Below are positions 37,583-46,567 of a stretch of DNA of 64,000 nt, one piece after another; within the stretch, counting starts at the first letter, position 1; every line of letters begins with the position of its first letter. The stretch comes from Aminiphilus circumscriptus DSM 16581 (GTDB taxonomy: Bacteria; Synergistota; Synergistia; Synergistales; Aminiphilaceae), in contig NZ_JAFY01000002.1 in the NCBI RefSeq assembly GCF_000526375.1, forward strand, positions 558,001 through 622,000. The letters run 5' to 3'. The position numbers were made by a program, and so were the translations under genes. The notes under the pieces were generated by a model that saw only the letters and a list, made by a program, of their open reading frames with translations, made no database searches and was not told where the DNA came from.

Positions 37583-38671
37583 TCAGGAGGGGGCCACGTG
37601 GATTATCAACGCTGAGGCATCATCGGTAAGATTCCCCGGACGTGCGAGTTCAAGAAGAATCGTTTCCGCTTCCTCCAGTGAGAGGTCCGGGTGACATCGT
37701 TCCTTCGGGAAGAGCTCATGGAATCCGTCACTCAAAAAGAGGAAGGCGTCATTCGGGCCAATGGGCATGGAGTGTTCGTCGTAGGACGTGTCGGGGTCGA
37801 CACCGAGGAAAAAGCCTGGGGAGCGAACGAATCCCCGAAACGAAGCCGCGATGGCGAGAAACTGGCCGCCTCCTGCGGCGGCGTAGTGGAGTGTTTTTCG
37901 GAAAAAATCGAAGAGAAAGACGATGCCGGCGACGAAGGATTCTTCCTGCATGCAGGGCACGAGTTCTCTGTTCAGAAAGGCGAGGGTCTTTTCAGGAGAG
38001 AGGTTCCGCTCGCAGCTCTGCCGAAAGAGGAGGCGAAGGGCGGAGACCTGGAGCGCCGCAGTGAGTCCGTGTCCCATCACGTCCAGAAGACATCCCTGGA
38101 GGAAACGCCTGTTCTTGGACCATCGATAGTCGAAGAAGTCGCCGCTGACGTGTTGCATCGGGAAAAAGCAGGTGCGCACCGAGGCGGGTTTTTGTCCTGT
38201 GTCGTCCGCTGGAAGAAGTTGGCGTTGGAGTACTCCTGCTACACGAAGATCTCTTTCGAGTGCCTCGTGGTGACGCTTCAGTTCTTTTTTAAGCCGAATG
38301 GTCGCGGAACTTTTTTGCAATACCTCCAGGCATTGTGCCTCCCGAATTGGCTTGAGAAGATAATGGTTTACCCCCAGGCCGATGAGCTGGAGAAAGTATT
38401 CCGTGTCACTGTAGGCGGTGGCGACAATGACGATGCACTCCCGGTCGATCCGGCGAAGGTGTTCCACGAGAGAAATGCCGTCCATGACGGGCATGCGGAT
38501 GTCCGTCATGACCGCATCGGGGCGAGCCGTTCGAAAAACGGCAAGCCCTTCCTCGCCGTTGGAGGCGGTGTGCAGTTCCCGCACGAATCTGCGGAGCATC
38601 TGCACTACGTCCAGGCGAATGAGTGCCTCGTCTTCCACATAGAGTAACGAGATGTCGAGTTTATCCGACAC
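37583..38671 (-). CDS. Response regulator with PP2C-type (RsbU/SpoIIE) phosphatase output
   Basis: A 362-residue two-domain protein. Residues 1-120 are a receiver domain: acidic pair in YVEDE, phosphoacceptor Asp57 in VMTDIRMP, Thr in VATAYSD and Lys in YLLKPIRE. After a helical linker, residues 150-360 form a PP2C-like serine phosphatase (GDFFDY, LLDVMGHGLTAAL, FLSDGFHELF, TDDASALII). Such proteins dephosphorylate STAS-domain anti-sigma-factor antagonists; a STAS protein lies at 63085-63387. The start is GTG at 38671 with AAAGGA ahead. No histidine kinase is adjacent. Confidence 0.92.
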   Translation of the reverse strand: MSDKLDISLLYVEDEALIRLDVVQMLRRFVRELHTASNGEEGLAVFRTARPDAVMTDIRMPVMDGISLVEHLRRIDRECIVIVATAYSDTEYFLQLIGLGVNHYLLKPIREAQCLEVLQKSSATIRLKKELKRHHEALERDLRVAGVLQRQLLPADDTGQKPASVRTCFFPMQHVSGDFFDYRWSKNRRFLQGCLLDVMGHGLTAALQVSALRLLFRQSCERNLSPEKTLAFLNRELVPCMQEESFVAGIVFLFDFFRKTLHYAAAGGGQFLAIAASFRGFVRSPGFFLGVDPDTSYDEHSMPIGPNDAFLFLSDGFHELFPKERCHPDLSLEEAETILLELARPGNLTDDASALIIHVAPS

Positions 38672-38715
38672 GGTTTTCTCAATCCTTTCAGGGAGGCGGT
38701 GTGCCTTTCCCTTAC

Positions 38716-38735
38716 TATCCTATCCTATCCTATCC
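38716..38735 (+). repeat. Four tandem TATCC units
   Basis: TATCC is repeated four times just upstream of the response-regulator start. It is a possible slippage site in the promoter region. The stretch 38736-39280 beyond it shows no gene. Confidence 0.5.
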
Positions 38736-39281
38736 GAAAGGAACGAACAGAGAAACAATCCTCGCCTCGTGGGGAAGGTTTTCTTTTTGGAGGAGATCCG
38801 TTTTCCGTGTGGAGGATGGAGCGCTCCGAATCGTACTTTGAGCGTATCGCTCCGTTCCTCTGCGCGTGAGAAGATGTTGGGTCGCTGCCGTGTCTTCGAC
38901 TGCGACAAAATGTTCCTTCCGGAAGGGTGGTGGAGAGAGAGGCAAGAGAGTGTTTCAAAACGTCATGCATATTTCGCCGCGGATGGAAAAATCGAGGGAA
39001 AACACAAGAAAGGATTGTTAAGGTCATCAATGATCAACTTCTTCTCCCTCTTCTTCTCCCTCATTTTTGAAGGAGCAGCCCCCCGAAAGAGCGCCGCCGG
39101 AGGGTGAAAAAGTTTTGCATTGCCTTCCGAGAGGAGTCCGCGGCGCCGTCTTTTCTGTCGTGTCCAGGTGAGTCGCCTTTTCTTTCTTTGCGGTTCGGCG
39201 CAGAGCCTGGGCTGGGTTTGCCGGATACGTGAGAGATTGCGTGTGGAGAAGCGAAGAGGAAATGAGATAAAATCTTGTGGA

Positions 39282-39600
39282 AGTTCTGAACAAACGTTTC
39301 GGAAAATGTTCACGGCGGGATGAAAAGAGAAGATATCCTGCAAAGAACCCGTTTCCCGCACTTCTGGCAGCGGAAAGGAATGATTTCCTCCATCTTCCGC
39401 CCTTTTAACCCCGGCAGCGATTTTTGGAGACACCACCTCCTGTGGACAGAAGAAACCCTCTCGCCATGGTGAGGGTACACAGGGCGAAGAACACGCACAT
39501 GACACCGGTCTTTTTGGCGAGGCCTTGCACGCGCACCTTGGGAAATCCGAAAACGCATTTGACGATGGAGAAGACAGGTTCGACGGAAAAACGGCGACAT
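39282..39600 (-). pseudogene. Decayed IS5-family transposase, copy 3 (C-terminal part)
   Basis: On minus, PVFSIVKCVFGFPKVRVQGL and AKKTGVMCVFFALCTLTMAR match the C-terminal end of IS5-type transposases and align with the remnant at 34690-35230 in the same frame pattern. The upstream part stops near 39600; MITE-1 copy 5 starts 40 bases further on. Confidence 0.55.
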
Positions 39601-39639
39601 CGGCGTCAGCGTTTTCAGAGATTTTTTGTATAATATAAA

Positions 39640-39739
39640 GGAAGCTCTGAATAAAGACCTTTCGCTTTCCCTTGACTCGGGTCGCATCAGGCTCTGCGAG
39701 GCGCCCTGCGGGACTGACACAACCTTATTCAGAGATTCC
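39640..39739 (+). repeat. MITE-1, copy 5 (forward)
   Basis: A 100-bp copy with intact terminal repeats, placed directly between the IS5 remnant and MITE-2 copy B (three bases apart), forming a nested cluster of mobile DNA. Confidence 0.8.
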
Positions 39740-39742
39740 TAA

Positions 39743-39832
39743 GGAGCCTCTGAAAAATGCCGTGCCGATCGCGGAAAAACGCGATGCAATCGAAAATCGA
39801 GAGAGGGCAATTCCTACTTGATCAGGGTTTCC
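39743..39832 (+). repeat. MITE-2, copy B
   Basis: Ninety bases almost identical to 1899-1998, with ends GGAGCCTCTGAAAAA and (other strand) GGAAACCCTGATC. The common end pattern with MITE-1 suggests that one transposase type could move both. Between here and 40121 no intact gene is seen. Confidence 0.6.
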
Positions 39833-40120
39833 CTAAAGGTATTTCTATTCAAGGAAGTGAGTTTTCCTCCGTTTTGTTGTCCTGTGCGTGTATGCCTGCG
39901 GGTCCTCCGCAGGAAAGTCTGTATGTACGCTCCTTGTTGCAAGAGCGGGTTCGCCCGAAGCGTCTTCCGGCGGACAACGGACGAGGAGAGGTTTTCAAGA
40001 GACAGATCGACGAAAGGAGTTCGATGGCCGTGTCGTGTGCAATGCTCTCCCAAGGAACTCCGATGACATTGCTCTCGGGAATGTTTTTTGCGGGAGTGCT
40101 CCGGTCGTGTGGGTTCCGCC

Positions 40121-41161
40121 ATGCGGCGTGACGAGCAACGCGAGTATCTGAAGGTGGTGGATGCGGCGCTCCTGCATCTGGAAACGGGGGGTGAGGCGGA
40201 CCTGCTCCCGCGGAACATGCTGCAACTCCCTGCGGCGGGACGTCTCGTCTGCCATTTCCTCGTGGTGGAACACGGGGTCTTTTTTTCTGATCCCGATATC
40301 CTCATTCTCTGCGGCGAGGACGGTGTCTCCGTGGCCCATGTCATGGCGCTCGTCCTTCCTCTCGAACAGCTTCTCCGAAAGACGCCCCTGAGGTCTCTCT
40401 TTTCCTCCCCGGAAATTCTCGCCCTGACCTCCGAGGAGGAAATTCGCGTGGTGGATTACCTTGCGGCGCGACGAGAGATTCTCTCCATGCCGGAGGTAAT
40501 CCTGGTTCAGCCCGCTCTCTGGCGCTCGTTCAGGCATCTTGAGGAAGCGAAGGCCTTTGCCGAGTTCGTGGCGAATTCCTCCGTGATGGGACATCCCGTC
40601 GTCACCCAAACTCCCTCTCTTCTGCAGCGCCTCTGGGCCCTGGCCGCGCTTGAAGGATGGAGGGCTCCCCTGCCGAAGAAAACGGAGGACATGCTCAACG
40701 CATTTCTCCGGAACATGAGCCGGGAGGAACGCCTTTTCGTCCTGTCCCGGAACGTGCGGGACAGCTTCGCCTTTCTCTGGGGAAGTCCTCTCACGGAGTG
40801 TCTTGCAGGGCAGGAAGAGACGAGCGAGATTATCTCTCTCCGGCGTGCCCTGCAAAGACTTCCCGAGACGTTGGTGGTAGGGGAGGTGCTGCGTTCCCTC
40901 GCGGAGGGACGACATGCGGAGGAGGAATTCCCTCCCGTCTCGGAGATTCCTCTTCAAGAGGTGTTTTCCGAAGCTCGGTGCGTCTCGCCCGAGGCTGTGG
41001 CCTCTCCCCAAAGACCGGCGCACCTTCGGAAACCGGGAACGCCCCAGGAATGGCCTGCCGAGGACGTTCGGGCGGACAGAAATGGGGAGCCGCCCGACAT
41101 CAGTGCCCTTCTCCGTTTGCAGCGACTGCGTCGTATGGAAGGAAAGGAGCGGTCCTCCTGA
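40121..41161 (+). CDS. Protein of unknown function, first gene of the HD-GYP operon
   Basis: A 346-residue soluble protein I do not recognise. It has no signal peptide or membrane segment. The first 130 residues look like a compact alpha/beta domain (GRLVCHFLVVEHGVFF; ILILCGEDGVSVAHVMALV), the middle is helical and Leu-rich, and the last 60 residues are Pro/Arg-rich and probably disordered. The ATG at 40121 has no strong ribosome site; TTG or GTG codons up to 33 bases upstream are alternatives. Its stop overlaps the start of the binding-protein gene, so it probably belongs to the same signalling unit. Confidence 0.6.
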   Translation: MRRDEQREYLKVVDAALLHLETGGEADLLPRNMLQLPAAGRLVCHFLVVEHGVFFSDPDILILCGEDGVSVAHVMALVLPLEQLLRKTPLRSLFSSPEILALTSEEEIRVVDYLAARREILSMPEVILVQPALWRSFRHLEEAKAFAEFVANSSVMGHPVVTQTPSLLQRLWALAALEGWRAPLPKKTEDMLNAFLRNMSREERLFVLSRNVRDSFAFLWGSPLTECLAGQEETSEIISLRRALQRLPETLVVGEVLRSLAEGRHAEEEFPPVSEIPLQEVFSEARCVSPEAVASPQRPAHLRKPGTPQEWPAEDVRADRNGEPPDISALLRLQRLRRMEGKERSS

Positions 41162-42270
41162 GAAGGAATCTTGCCGCAGCAGCGCTTCTGCTCTTGCTCG
41201 CGATCCTTCTCTCGGTGGTGGCGCCGGAACTCCGCACCAGGGATGTCGTGGTCGCGATCTGCACCGAAGAGGAAGGATCTCTTCTCTTCGGCGCTTCCCG
41301 CATGGAAGAGGCCCTTCTCTGGGGAATGGACTACCTCAACCAGGATGCCTCGAAAAAAGGTGTGCGGTATCGCCCGGTGCTGCTCAGGGAAAGTCGCCCC
41401 CATCTTCTCGTGGAGGCCGCGAACCGCGCAGGGGCTCATGTGTTCCTCGCCGCAGTGACATCCTCCTTCGCCGAGACCCTGCTTCCCTACCTGGACTATG
41501 CAGGCATCGCCGCCATCTCTCCCACGGTGAGTTCGGGCGTGCTGGCCCGCCAGGGGGACCTGCTTTTCCGGACGCGTTCGGACAGCGCAGAGGAAGGGGC
41601 GTTCCTCGGCGGGATGGCGAGAAACCAGGGAGCCGGTCGCTATGTGGCGGTTCTGGGCAAGACGAATTTCACCTTCTCCGGGCGGTTTCTGACCCGCTTT
41701 CGGGAAGAGCTGGGAAAGGCGCCGCTGCGGGTGTTCACCGTGAGCGACTTCCTCTCCCGGGAGGAACTCCTCTCTCTTCTTCGGGAGGAGGAGCGTCTCG
41801 ACGGAGCGCTTCTGGTTCTCGTGGATTACCCAATGGCCATGGTGGCGCAACAGTTGCGTCTTTTTTTCCCCGGTCTCTCGCTCTGGGTCGCGAGCCTCGG
41901 CACGACCGAGCGGGGGTCGATGCTCCTGGGGCGTTTCGGAGAGGGGGCGCATGCCGTGCTGAGGGTGCCTCCGGACCTGCTTTCCCGGGAACATCCCTTC
42001 GCGGTGTTTCTGCGGGAGCGGTATGCGGGGCAGCTGGAGCCCGTTGCCGTCTGCTCCGCCTTCACCGCGCTGGCCATGCTGGATGAGGCGGTACGCCTCG
42101 GAGGGCCGGACAGAAAAGGTATCATCAAGGGTCTTCGGTCGCTCGAACGAGTGCAGGGCATGGACGGCCCCTTTACGGTGGATGCCGCGGGGGACGCACA
42201 TCTGCCGCTCTATCCCGCCACGTTCCGCCGGGGTGTCTGGCAGGTTTGGGACAGGATCTTCTTTCCATGA
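41158..42270 (+). CDS. Leu/Ile/Val-binding-like periplasmic ligand-binding protein
   Basis: About 370 residues of the type I periplasmic-binding fold. An N-terminal hydrophobic stretch (AAAALLLLLAILLSVVA) is the signal peptide or anchor, followed by a substrate-binding core (LLFGASRMEEALLWGMDYLN; AGIAAISPTVSSGVLA; VAVLGKTNFTFSGRFLTRF). No ATG or GTG lies at the right place: the likely start is CTG at 41158, which forms a CTGA overlap with the previous stop and sits eight bases after AAGGAG. It is coupled to the sensor HD-GYP gene rather than to ABC transporter genes, so it probably senses, not imports, its ligand. Confidence 0.8.
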   Translation: MRRNLAAAALLLLLAILLSVVAPELRTRDVVVAICTEEEGSLLFGASRMEEALLWGMDYLNQDASKKGVRYRPVLLRESRPHLLVEAANRAGAHVFLAAVTSSFAETLLPYLDYAGIAAISPTVSSGVLARQGDLLFRTRSDSAEEGAFLGGMARNQGAGRYVAVLGKTNFTFSGRFLTRFREELGKAPLRVFTVSDFLSREELLSLLREEERLDGALLVLVDYPMAMVAQQLRLFFPGLSLWVASLGTTERGSMLLGRFGEGAHAVLRVPPDLLSREHPFAVFLRERYAGQLEPVAVCSAFTALAMLDEAVRLGGPDRKGIIKGLRSLERVQGMDGPFTVDAAGDAHLPLYPATFRRGVWQVWDRIFFP

Positions 42271-44456
42271 CTCTCCGAAGACTTTTTCTCCACCTCGTGG
42301 TTTCCATGTCGCTTTTGGGAATGGTCATCCTCGGATTCCAGGCGGTGACCGCGGTTCGTATGGAGACGGAGCACCTGTTTCAGCGGGGAAATCTTCTCGC
42401 CGAGGAAACCCGGTTGCAGCTTCGCCGTCTCGCAGAGCGGGTGCTTGCTCAGGTGGCGTTGCTCGCGTCGGGGAATCCCCGGGAGACGGAACACCTTCTG
42501 CCGGATCTTAAAATCCTCGCCGTGGTGGAAGAAAACAGGGTGACCCGGGTGATCCGGGGAGCGCTCGTTCCGGGGATCGAACTGCCCAAGGAACTCTTTT
42601 CCGCGAGGAGGGGGGATGGGTTTTCCGGATGGGTGATCTCGCCCCTTCTCGATCCCCGGGGAGAGCTGCTGCTTGTCACGGAGGTGTTCTGGAGGAACAC
42701 GTCCTATCTGCTCGCCCTCCGTCCGAACTTCGACGACCTGTCCATCCTCACCGGGTCGAGCCTCGTCCCCCTGCTTCTCCGCACCGACGGCCGGGTGATC
42801 TGGAGGGCCCCCAGGGAGAGCGTGCACCCCCTGGGCAATATTGTGGCGGATCGGGGCATCCTGGAGCGGAAACTTCTCGGAAAAGAGGGGTGGCATTTCG
42901 TCCCCTTCCCCTCCGTCGGCGAGTCCCTGTGGGTTCGGGTGGAACCGCTCGACGTGGAGGGGATCGCTGCGGCGGTGATCCTGCCTTTCTCCGCGGTGCT
43001 CCGAGCGCTGTTCCGTGCCCTTGTCCCCTCTCTTCTGCTCTCCCTTCTTCTGGGAGGAGTGCTCCTCTTCTTTCTCCATCTCTGGCGGAACAATTTCCGC
43101 CCCCAGATCCTCCGTCTGGAAGGGCTTTTGCGCCAGGTACGGCAGCAGCTCGAGAGAACGAGGACATCCGAGGAACTCGCCCTCGCCATCGAACGTACCG
43201 GCGAGGCCGTGGCGCGGCAGCGGGAACGGGTTACGTTCCGGGAAATCGCCTCCGTACTGGACACCATTGCGGAGGTTTTCGGCGTCATCGCGGGGCAGCA
43301 GGAAGAGCTCAACGCCTTTCACGAGGAAGTGCACGCCATGAACGTTGCCCTGACGGAGACGAACGATGCCCTTCGTGAGCGCGAGCGCGTTTGGGGCAAA
43401 ACACTCGAGGTGGCTCAGACGGTGAGTCGGAGCGGAGACATGGTGTCCGAGATGAAGCGCATCGCCGAGACGATTCTTGAGGTGGGGCACGCTTCGGGAG
43501 TGATCATCGACCGCCTGGAGGAGGAAACGCTTTTTCCCGTCGCGTGGGCGGGATACGACAGAGCACCTCTCTTGATCCCCGTGGCGCTCTCGAAATCCCT
43601 CGTCGGAAGGGCGGTGCGGACGGGAGAGCCCCAATGGATAGAGCGGGTGGGGGAGGACGAGGAATATGTGGCTGTCGTGGAAGGAATCGTCTCGGAGGTG
43701 GTCATGCCGCTGCTGCAGGGAGGCGAGCCCGTGGGGGGGCTTACCATGAGCTTCACCCGTTTTCGCGGGAAGGATAGTGAACTTCTCGATACGCTCGTTC
43801 CCGTGGCGTCGGCCCTGGCGGGTTTCCTCTACATGGAGCGGGCTCAACGGGAGATCAAGGAATCCTACCACTACCTTGTGGAAAAACTCCAGGAACTCAC
43901 CGCGCTCTACCATGACGAGACCGCGGAACACCTGCAGCGCATGGGGGCCTATTGCCGGATGCTTGCGGAAGTACTCGGACGCAGCCCGGAAGAGCAGGAG
44001 GAGATGTTCTTTCTCGCCAGAGTGCACGATCTGGGAAAGTTGCGGATCCCCAGGGAACTTCTGACAAAACCCGGTCCCCTCACCGCGGAGGAGTTTGAGA
44101 TCGTGAAGGAGCACGCCCGGGCCGGGGCGGAGATCCTCGGTGACGCCCGGTGGCTCTCCATGGCCAGAACCATCTGCGTCAGCCATCACGAGCGATGGGA
44201 TGGCAGTGGGTATCCCAATGGCCTCAAGGGGATGGAGATTCCCTGGGAGGGGTGCGTGGTGGCTCTGGCGGATGTGTACGATGCCCTCCGTTCTTCCCGG
44301 GCCTACAAGCCGGAACTCTCCCACGAGACAGTGCGCCGCATCATTCTCGAAGGGGACGAGCGCGTGCGCCCCGAACATTTCCATCCTCGCCTGCTGGATT
44401 TCTTCCGGGAGCATTCGGACCGGTTCGCCGTCATCTACGACAGTGCCCGCGAATAG
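42267..44456 (+). CDS. Membrane sensor with GAF and HD-GYP domains (c-di-GMP phosphodiesterase)
   Basis: A 729-residue transmembrane signalling enzyme. TM1 is near residues 5-25, a periplasmic sensor region of about 220 residues follows, and TM2 (ALVPSLLLSLLLGGVLLFFL) ends near 275. A long coiled coil (LRQVRQQLERTRTSEELALA) and a GAF domain (about 385-530) lead to the HD-GYP domain with HDLGK, HHERWDGSGYPNGLKG and ALADVYDAL; all metal ligands and the GYP motif are present. ATG at 42267 overlaps the binding-protein stop (ATGA), so the ligand-binding protein and this enzyme are likely partners. Confidence 0.92.
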   Translation: MTLRRLFLHLVVSMSLLGMVILGFQAVTAVRMETEHLFQRGNLLAEETRLQLRRLAERVLAQVALLASGNPRETEHLLPDLKILAVVEENRVTRVIRGALVPGIELPKELFSARRGDGFSGWVISPLLDPRGELLLVTEVFWRNTSYLLALRPNFDDLSILTGSSLVPLLLRTDGRVIWRAPRESVHPLGNIVADRGILERKLLGKEGWHFVPFPSVGESLWVRVEPLDVEGIAAAVILPFSAVLRALFRALVPSLLLSLLLGGVLLFFLHLWRNNFRPQILRLEGLLRQVRQQLERTRTSEELALAIERTGEAVARQRERVTFREIASVLDTIAEVFGVIAGQQEELNAFHEEVHAMNVALTETNDALRERERVWGKTLEVAQTVSRSGDMVSEMKRIAETILEVGHASGVIIDRLEEETLFPVAWAGYDRAPLLIPVALSKSLVGRAVRTGEPQWIERVGEDEEYVAVVEGIVSEVVMPLLQGGEPVGGLTMSFTRFRGKDSELLDTLVPVASALAGFLYMERAQREIKESYHYLVEKLQELTALYHDETAEHLQRMGAYCRMLAEVLGRSPEEQEEMFFLARVHDLGKLRIPRELLTKPGPLTAEEFEIVKEHARAGAEILGDARWLSMARTICVSHHERWDGSGYPNGLKGMEIPWEGCVVALADVYDALRSSRAYKPELSHETVRRIILEGDERVRPEHFHPRLLDFFREHSDRFAVIYDSARE

Positions 44457-44565
44457 GTCGGACCTTTCCCCGCCGCCGGCGGGAAAGCTGTTACGTGGTT
44501 GCGAGAAATCCGTAAGCAAGAGATGGTACCCTTGCTGCGCAGGAATGCGGGAAGGGTGATAGTGC

Positions 44566-46377
44566 ATGGGGCTCGCTGTGATGGCGCCGGATGTTGCGCG
44601 CGAGTGGGATGTGCTTGTGGAGACGATTGAGGAGGGGGCCGTGTATTCGGTTTTTCAGCCCATCGTCGACGTGGGAGCAGGGAGCGTGTGGGGATACGAG
44701 GTCCTTTCCCGGGGTGAGATTCCTCCTCTTGAATCCCCTGCGGCGCTCTTCAGCATCGCTGCATCCTGTTCGTTGGACTGGGAGACGGAAGAGGTGTGCC
44801 GCGAAGCGGCTCTTGCATCCATCGGAGCAATGAAGGAGAAGGGCGGTGCCCGCTTCTTCTTCAACGTGAGTCCCTCGGTGTTCATGGACCCTCGTTTTAT
44901 CGACGCCTTCACTCCGGAGATCCTGCGAAAGTCGGGACTTTCTCCGGAAATGATCGTGTTGGAGATCACCGAGCAGAGTCCCGTGGAGGACGACCGGCGT
45001 TTCTCCGAAACAGCGGCCCGTTTCCGCGCCGCAGGGATTCCCCTCGCCCTGGACGACCTCGGAGCCGGGTTCAGCGGCCTTCGGATGCTCATTCTCAGTT
45101 CGCCCCAGTATCTCAAGCTCGACATGACCCTCGTTCGGGATATTCAGAACGATGGCTACCGGCGTCAGTTGGTGCGCACTCTCTGCGACTTCGCGGCCCA
45201 GGTGGACGCGAGGATCGTCGCCGAAGGAGTGGAAACCCTGGAGGAGCTGCAATGTCTCGTTCGTCTCGGGGTGCGCTATGCCCAGGGCTATCTTTTCGCC
45301 GCGCCGGCGCGGACCTGCGTCACGCCTCCGGGACATCTTCTCGAGACGGCAAAGGTGCTCTGGGCCGCCTCCCAGGGTGCGTCGACGGACACGCTGGAGA
45401 GTATCGACTTCCTTGTGCGCCGCTGTCTCGCCCTGCCCAAAGGAGGAATGCGCGGCGAGGACGTGCACCGTCTTTTCCGCAAGGACGGGAATCTGGACCA
45501 CTTCGTCGTCCTCGATGGGGCGAAGCCGGTTGGTCTCGTCACGCGCGAAGGGTTTTCGGCCCGCACCGGCGGCGCCTTCGGCTATCATCTGCACGAAAAG
45601 CGCCCCGTGGAAAGTCTGGTGCAGAGTTCCTTTCTCTCCGTTCCCGAGGGGTGCGCCGTGACGGAGCTGGCGAGCCTCGCCATGGAGCGCTCCCGGGACA
45701 CGCTCTATGATCCCGTGGTGGTTGTGGATGAGGAAGGCGCCTTCGTCGGTACCGTGACCATGAAGCAGATCGTCACCCGGGCGGGTGTCCTGGAAGTGGA
45801 GATGGCGAAAAACAGCAATCCCCTGAGTGGTCTTCCGGGAAACCGTCAGATCGAACGGTGGATCAAGACCATCCAGGAGGACGAGCCCCTGTTCTCGGTG
45901 GTCTACGCGGACCTGGACCGCTTCAAGGAGTTCAACGACCGGTACGGTTTTCTCCGGGGGGACCAGCTCATCCGGCTCACCGCGGAAATTCTCCAAAGAG
46001 GGCTCTCCCTTCTGCCTCCCCGGAGCCGCCTGGGGCATGTGGGAGGGGACGATTTCGTCTTCGTGGTGCCGGGAGAAGTGCCCTGCGAAACGTTGGAAAC
46101 GCTATGTGCGGCCTTCGACGAGGAAAAACGGGGGCTTTTCAGCACCGAGGATTTCTGTCGGGGATGCTACGAGGCGGAGACGCGGACGGGGGAGCACTGT
46201 ACCGTTCCCCTGGTCACGCTGAGTCTCGCCGTCGTGGAGAGCCGGCGCCTTCCTGGTGAGGTGCATCCGGGGCTTCTCGTAGAGGTTGCGGCTTCCCTGA
46301 AGAAGAAGGTGAAACAGATCACCTCCAGGGAAGGGCGCAGTTTCTATTTCTTCGACCGTCGCGACCACGGAAAATGA
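44566..46377 (+). CDS. EAL-CBS-GGDEF (GGDDF) c-di-GMP signalling protein
   Basis: A 603-residue soluble protein. Residues 20-255 form an EAL phosphodiesterase with WGYEVLSRG, FFFNVSP, VLEITEQ, ALDDLGAGFSG, YLKLDM and IVAEGVET, all catalytic positions intact. A CBS pair (about 285-405) follows and may bind adenine nucleotides. The C-terminal GGDEF-like domain (about 415-595) has YADLDRFKEFND and the signature GHVGGDDF, where the usual Glu is Asp, so cyclase activity is uncertain. Encoded 109 bases after the HD-GYP gene; probably the same pathway. Confidence 0.92.
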   Translation: MGLAVMAPDVAREWDVLVETIEEGAVYSVFQPIVDVGAGSVWGYEVLSRGEIPPLESPAALFSIAASCSLDWETEEVCREAALASIGAMKEKGGARFFFNVSPSVFMDPRFIDAFTPEILRKSGLSPEMIVLEITEQSPVEDDRRFSETAARFRAAGIPLALDDLGAGFSGLRMLILSSPQYLKLDMTLVRDIQNDGYRRQLVRTLCDFAAQVDARIVAEGVETLEELQCLVRLGVRYAQGYLFAAPARTCVTPPGHLLETAKVLWAASQGASTDTLESIDFLVRRCLALPKGGMRGEDVHRLFRKDGNLDHFVVLDGAKPVGLVTREGFSARTGGAFGYHLHEKRPVESLVQSSFLSVPEGCAVTELASLAMERSRDTLYDPVVVVDEEGAFVGTVTMKQIVTRAGVLEVEMAKNSNPLSGLPGNRQIERWIKTIQEDEPLFSVVYADLDRFKEFNDRYGFLRGDQLIRLTAEILQRGLSLLPPRSRLGHVGGDDFVFVVPGEVPCETLETLCAAFDEEKRGLFSTEDFCRGCYEAETRTGEHCTVPLVTLSLAVVESRRLPGEVHPGLLVEVAASLKKKVKQITSREGRSFYFFDRRDHGK

Positions 46378-46387
46378 TGAAAAAGGA

Positions 46388-46436
46388 CGCATGCGCGAGA
46401 CGCCAGGGGACTATCCCCGGGCGTCTCGCGCATGCG
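46388..46436. terminator. Long GC-rich hairpin after the EAL gene
   Basis: Two 17-base arms beginning CGCATGCGCGAGACGCC are perfectly complementary, with a further GGGGA/TCCCC pairing in the loop. It lies ten bases after the stop codon. No T-run follows, so termination may need another factor or the structure may protect the mRNA end. Confidence 0.6.
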
Positions 46437-46567
46437 GAGGAGCGGTCGTTCCTCCCGAAGTGGAGGTTGCGCCGATTTCTTCCGCGTCGCATCTGCGCTT
46501 CAGCTGTGCTACACTTTTCAGGAAGCGAAGTTCTCACGAACCTTTTTTATCGAAGGGAGGCTTTTTC

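Noticed and set aside
39880-40080. Another IS5-like transposase fragment on plus
   Set aside because: A stretch resembling ADKGYD...FRxxIxxRG is suggestive but too weak and short to separate from chance.
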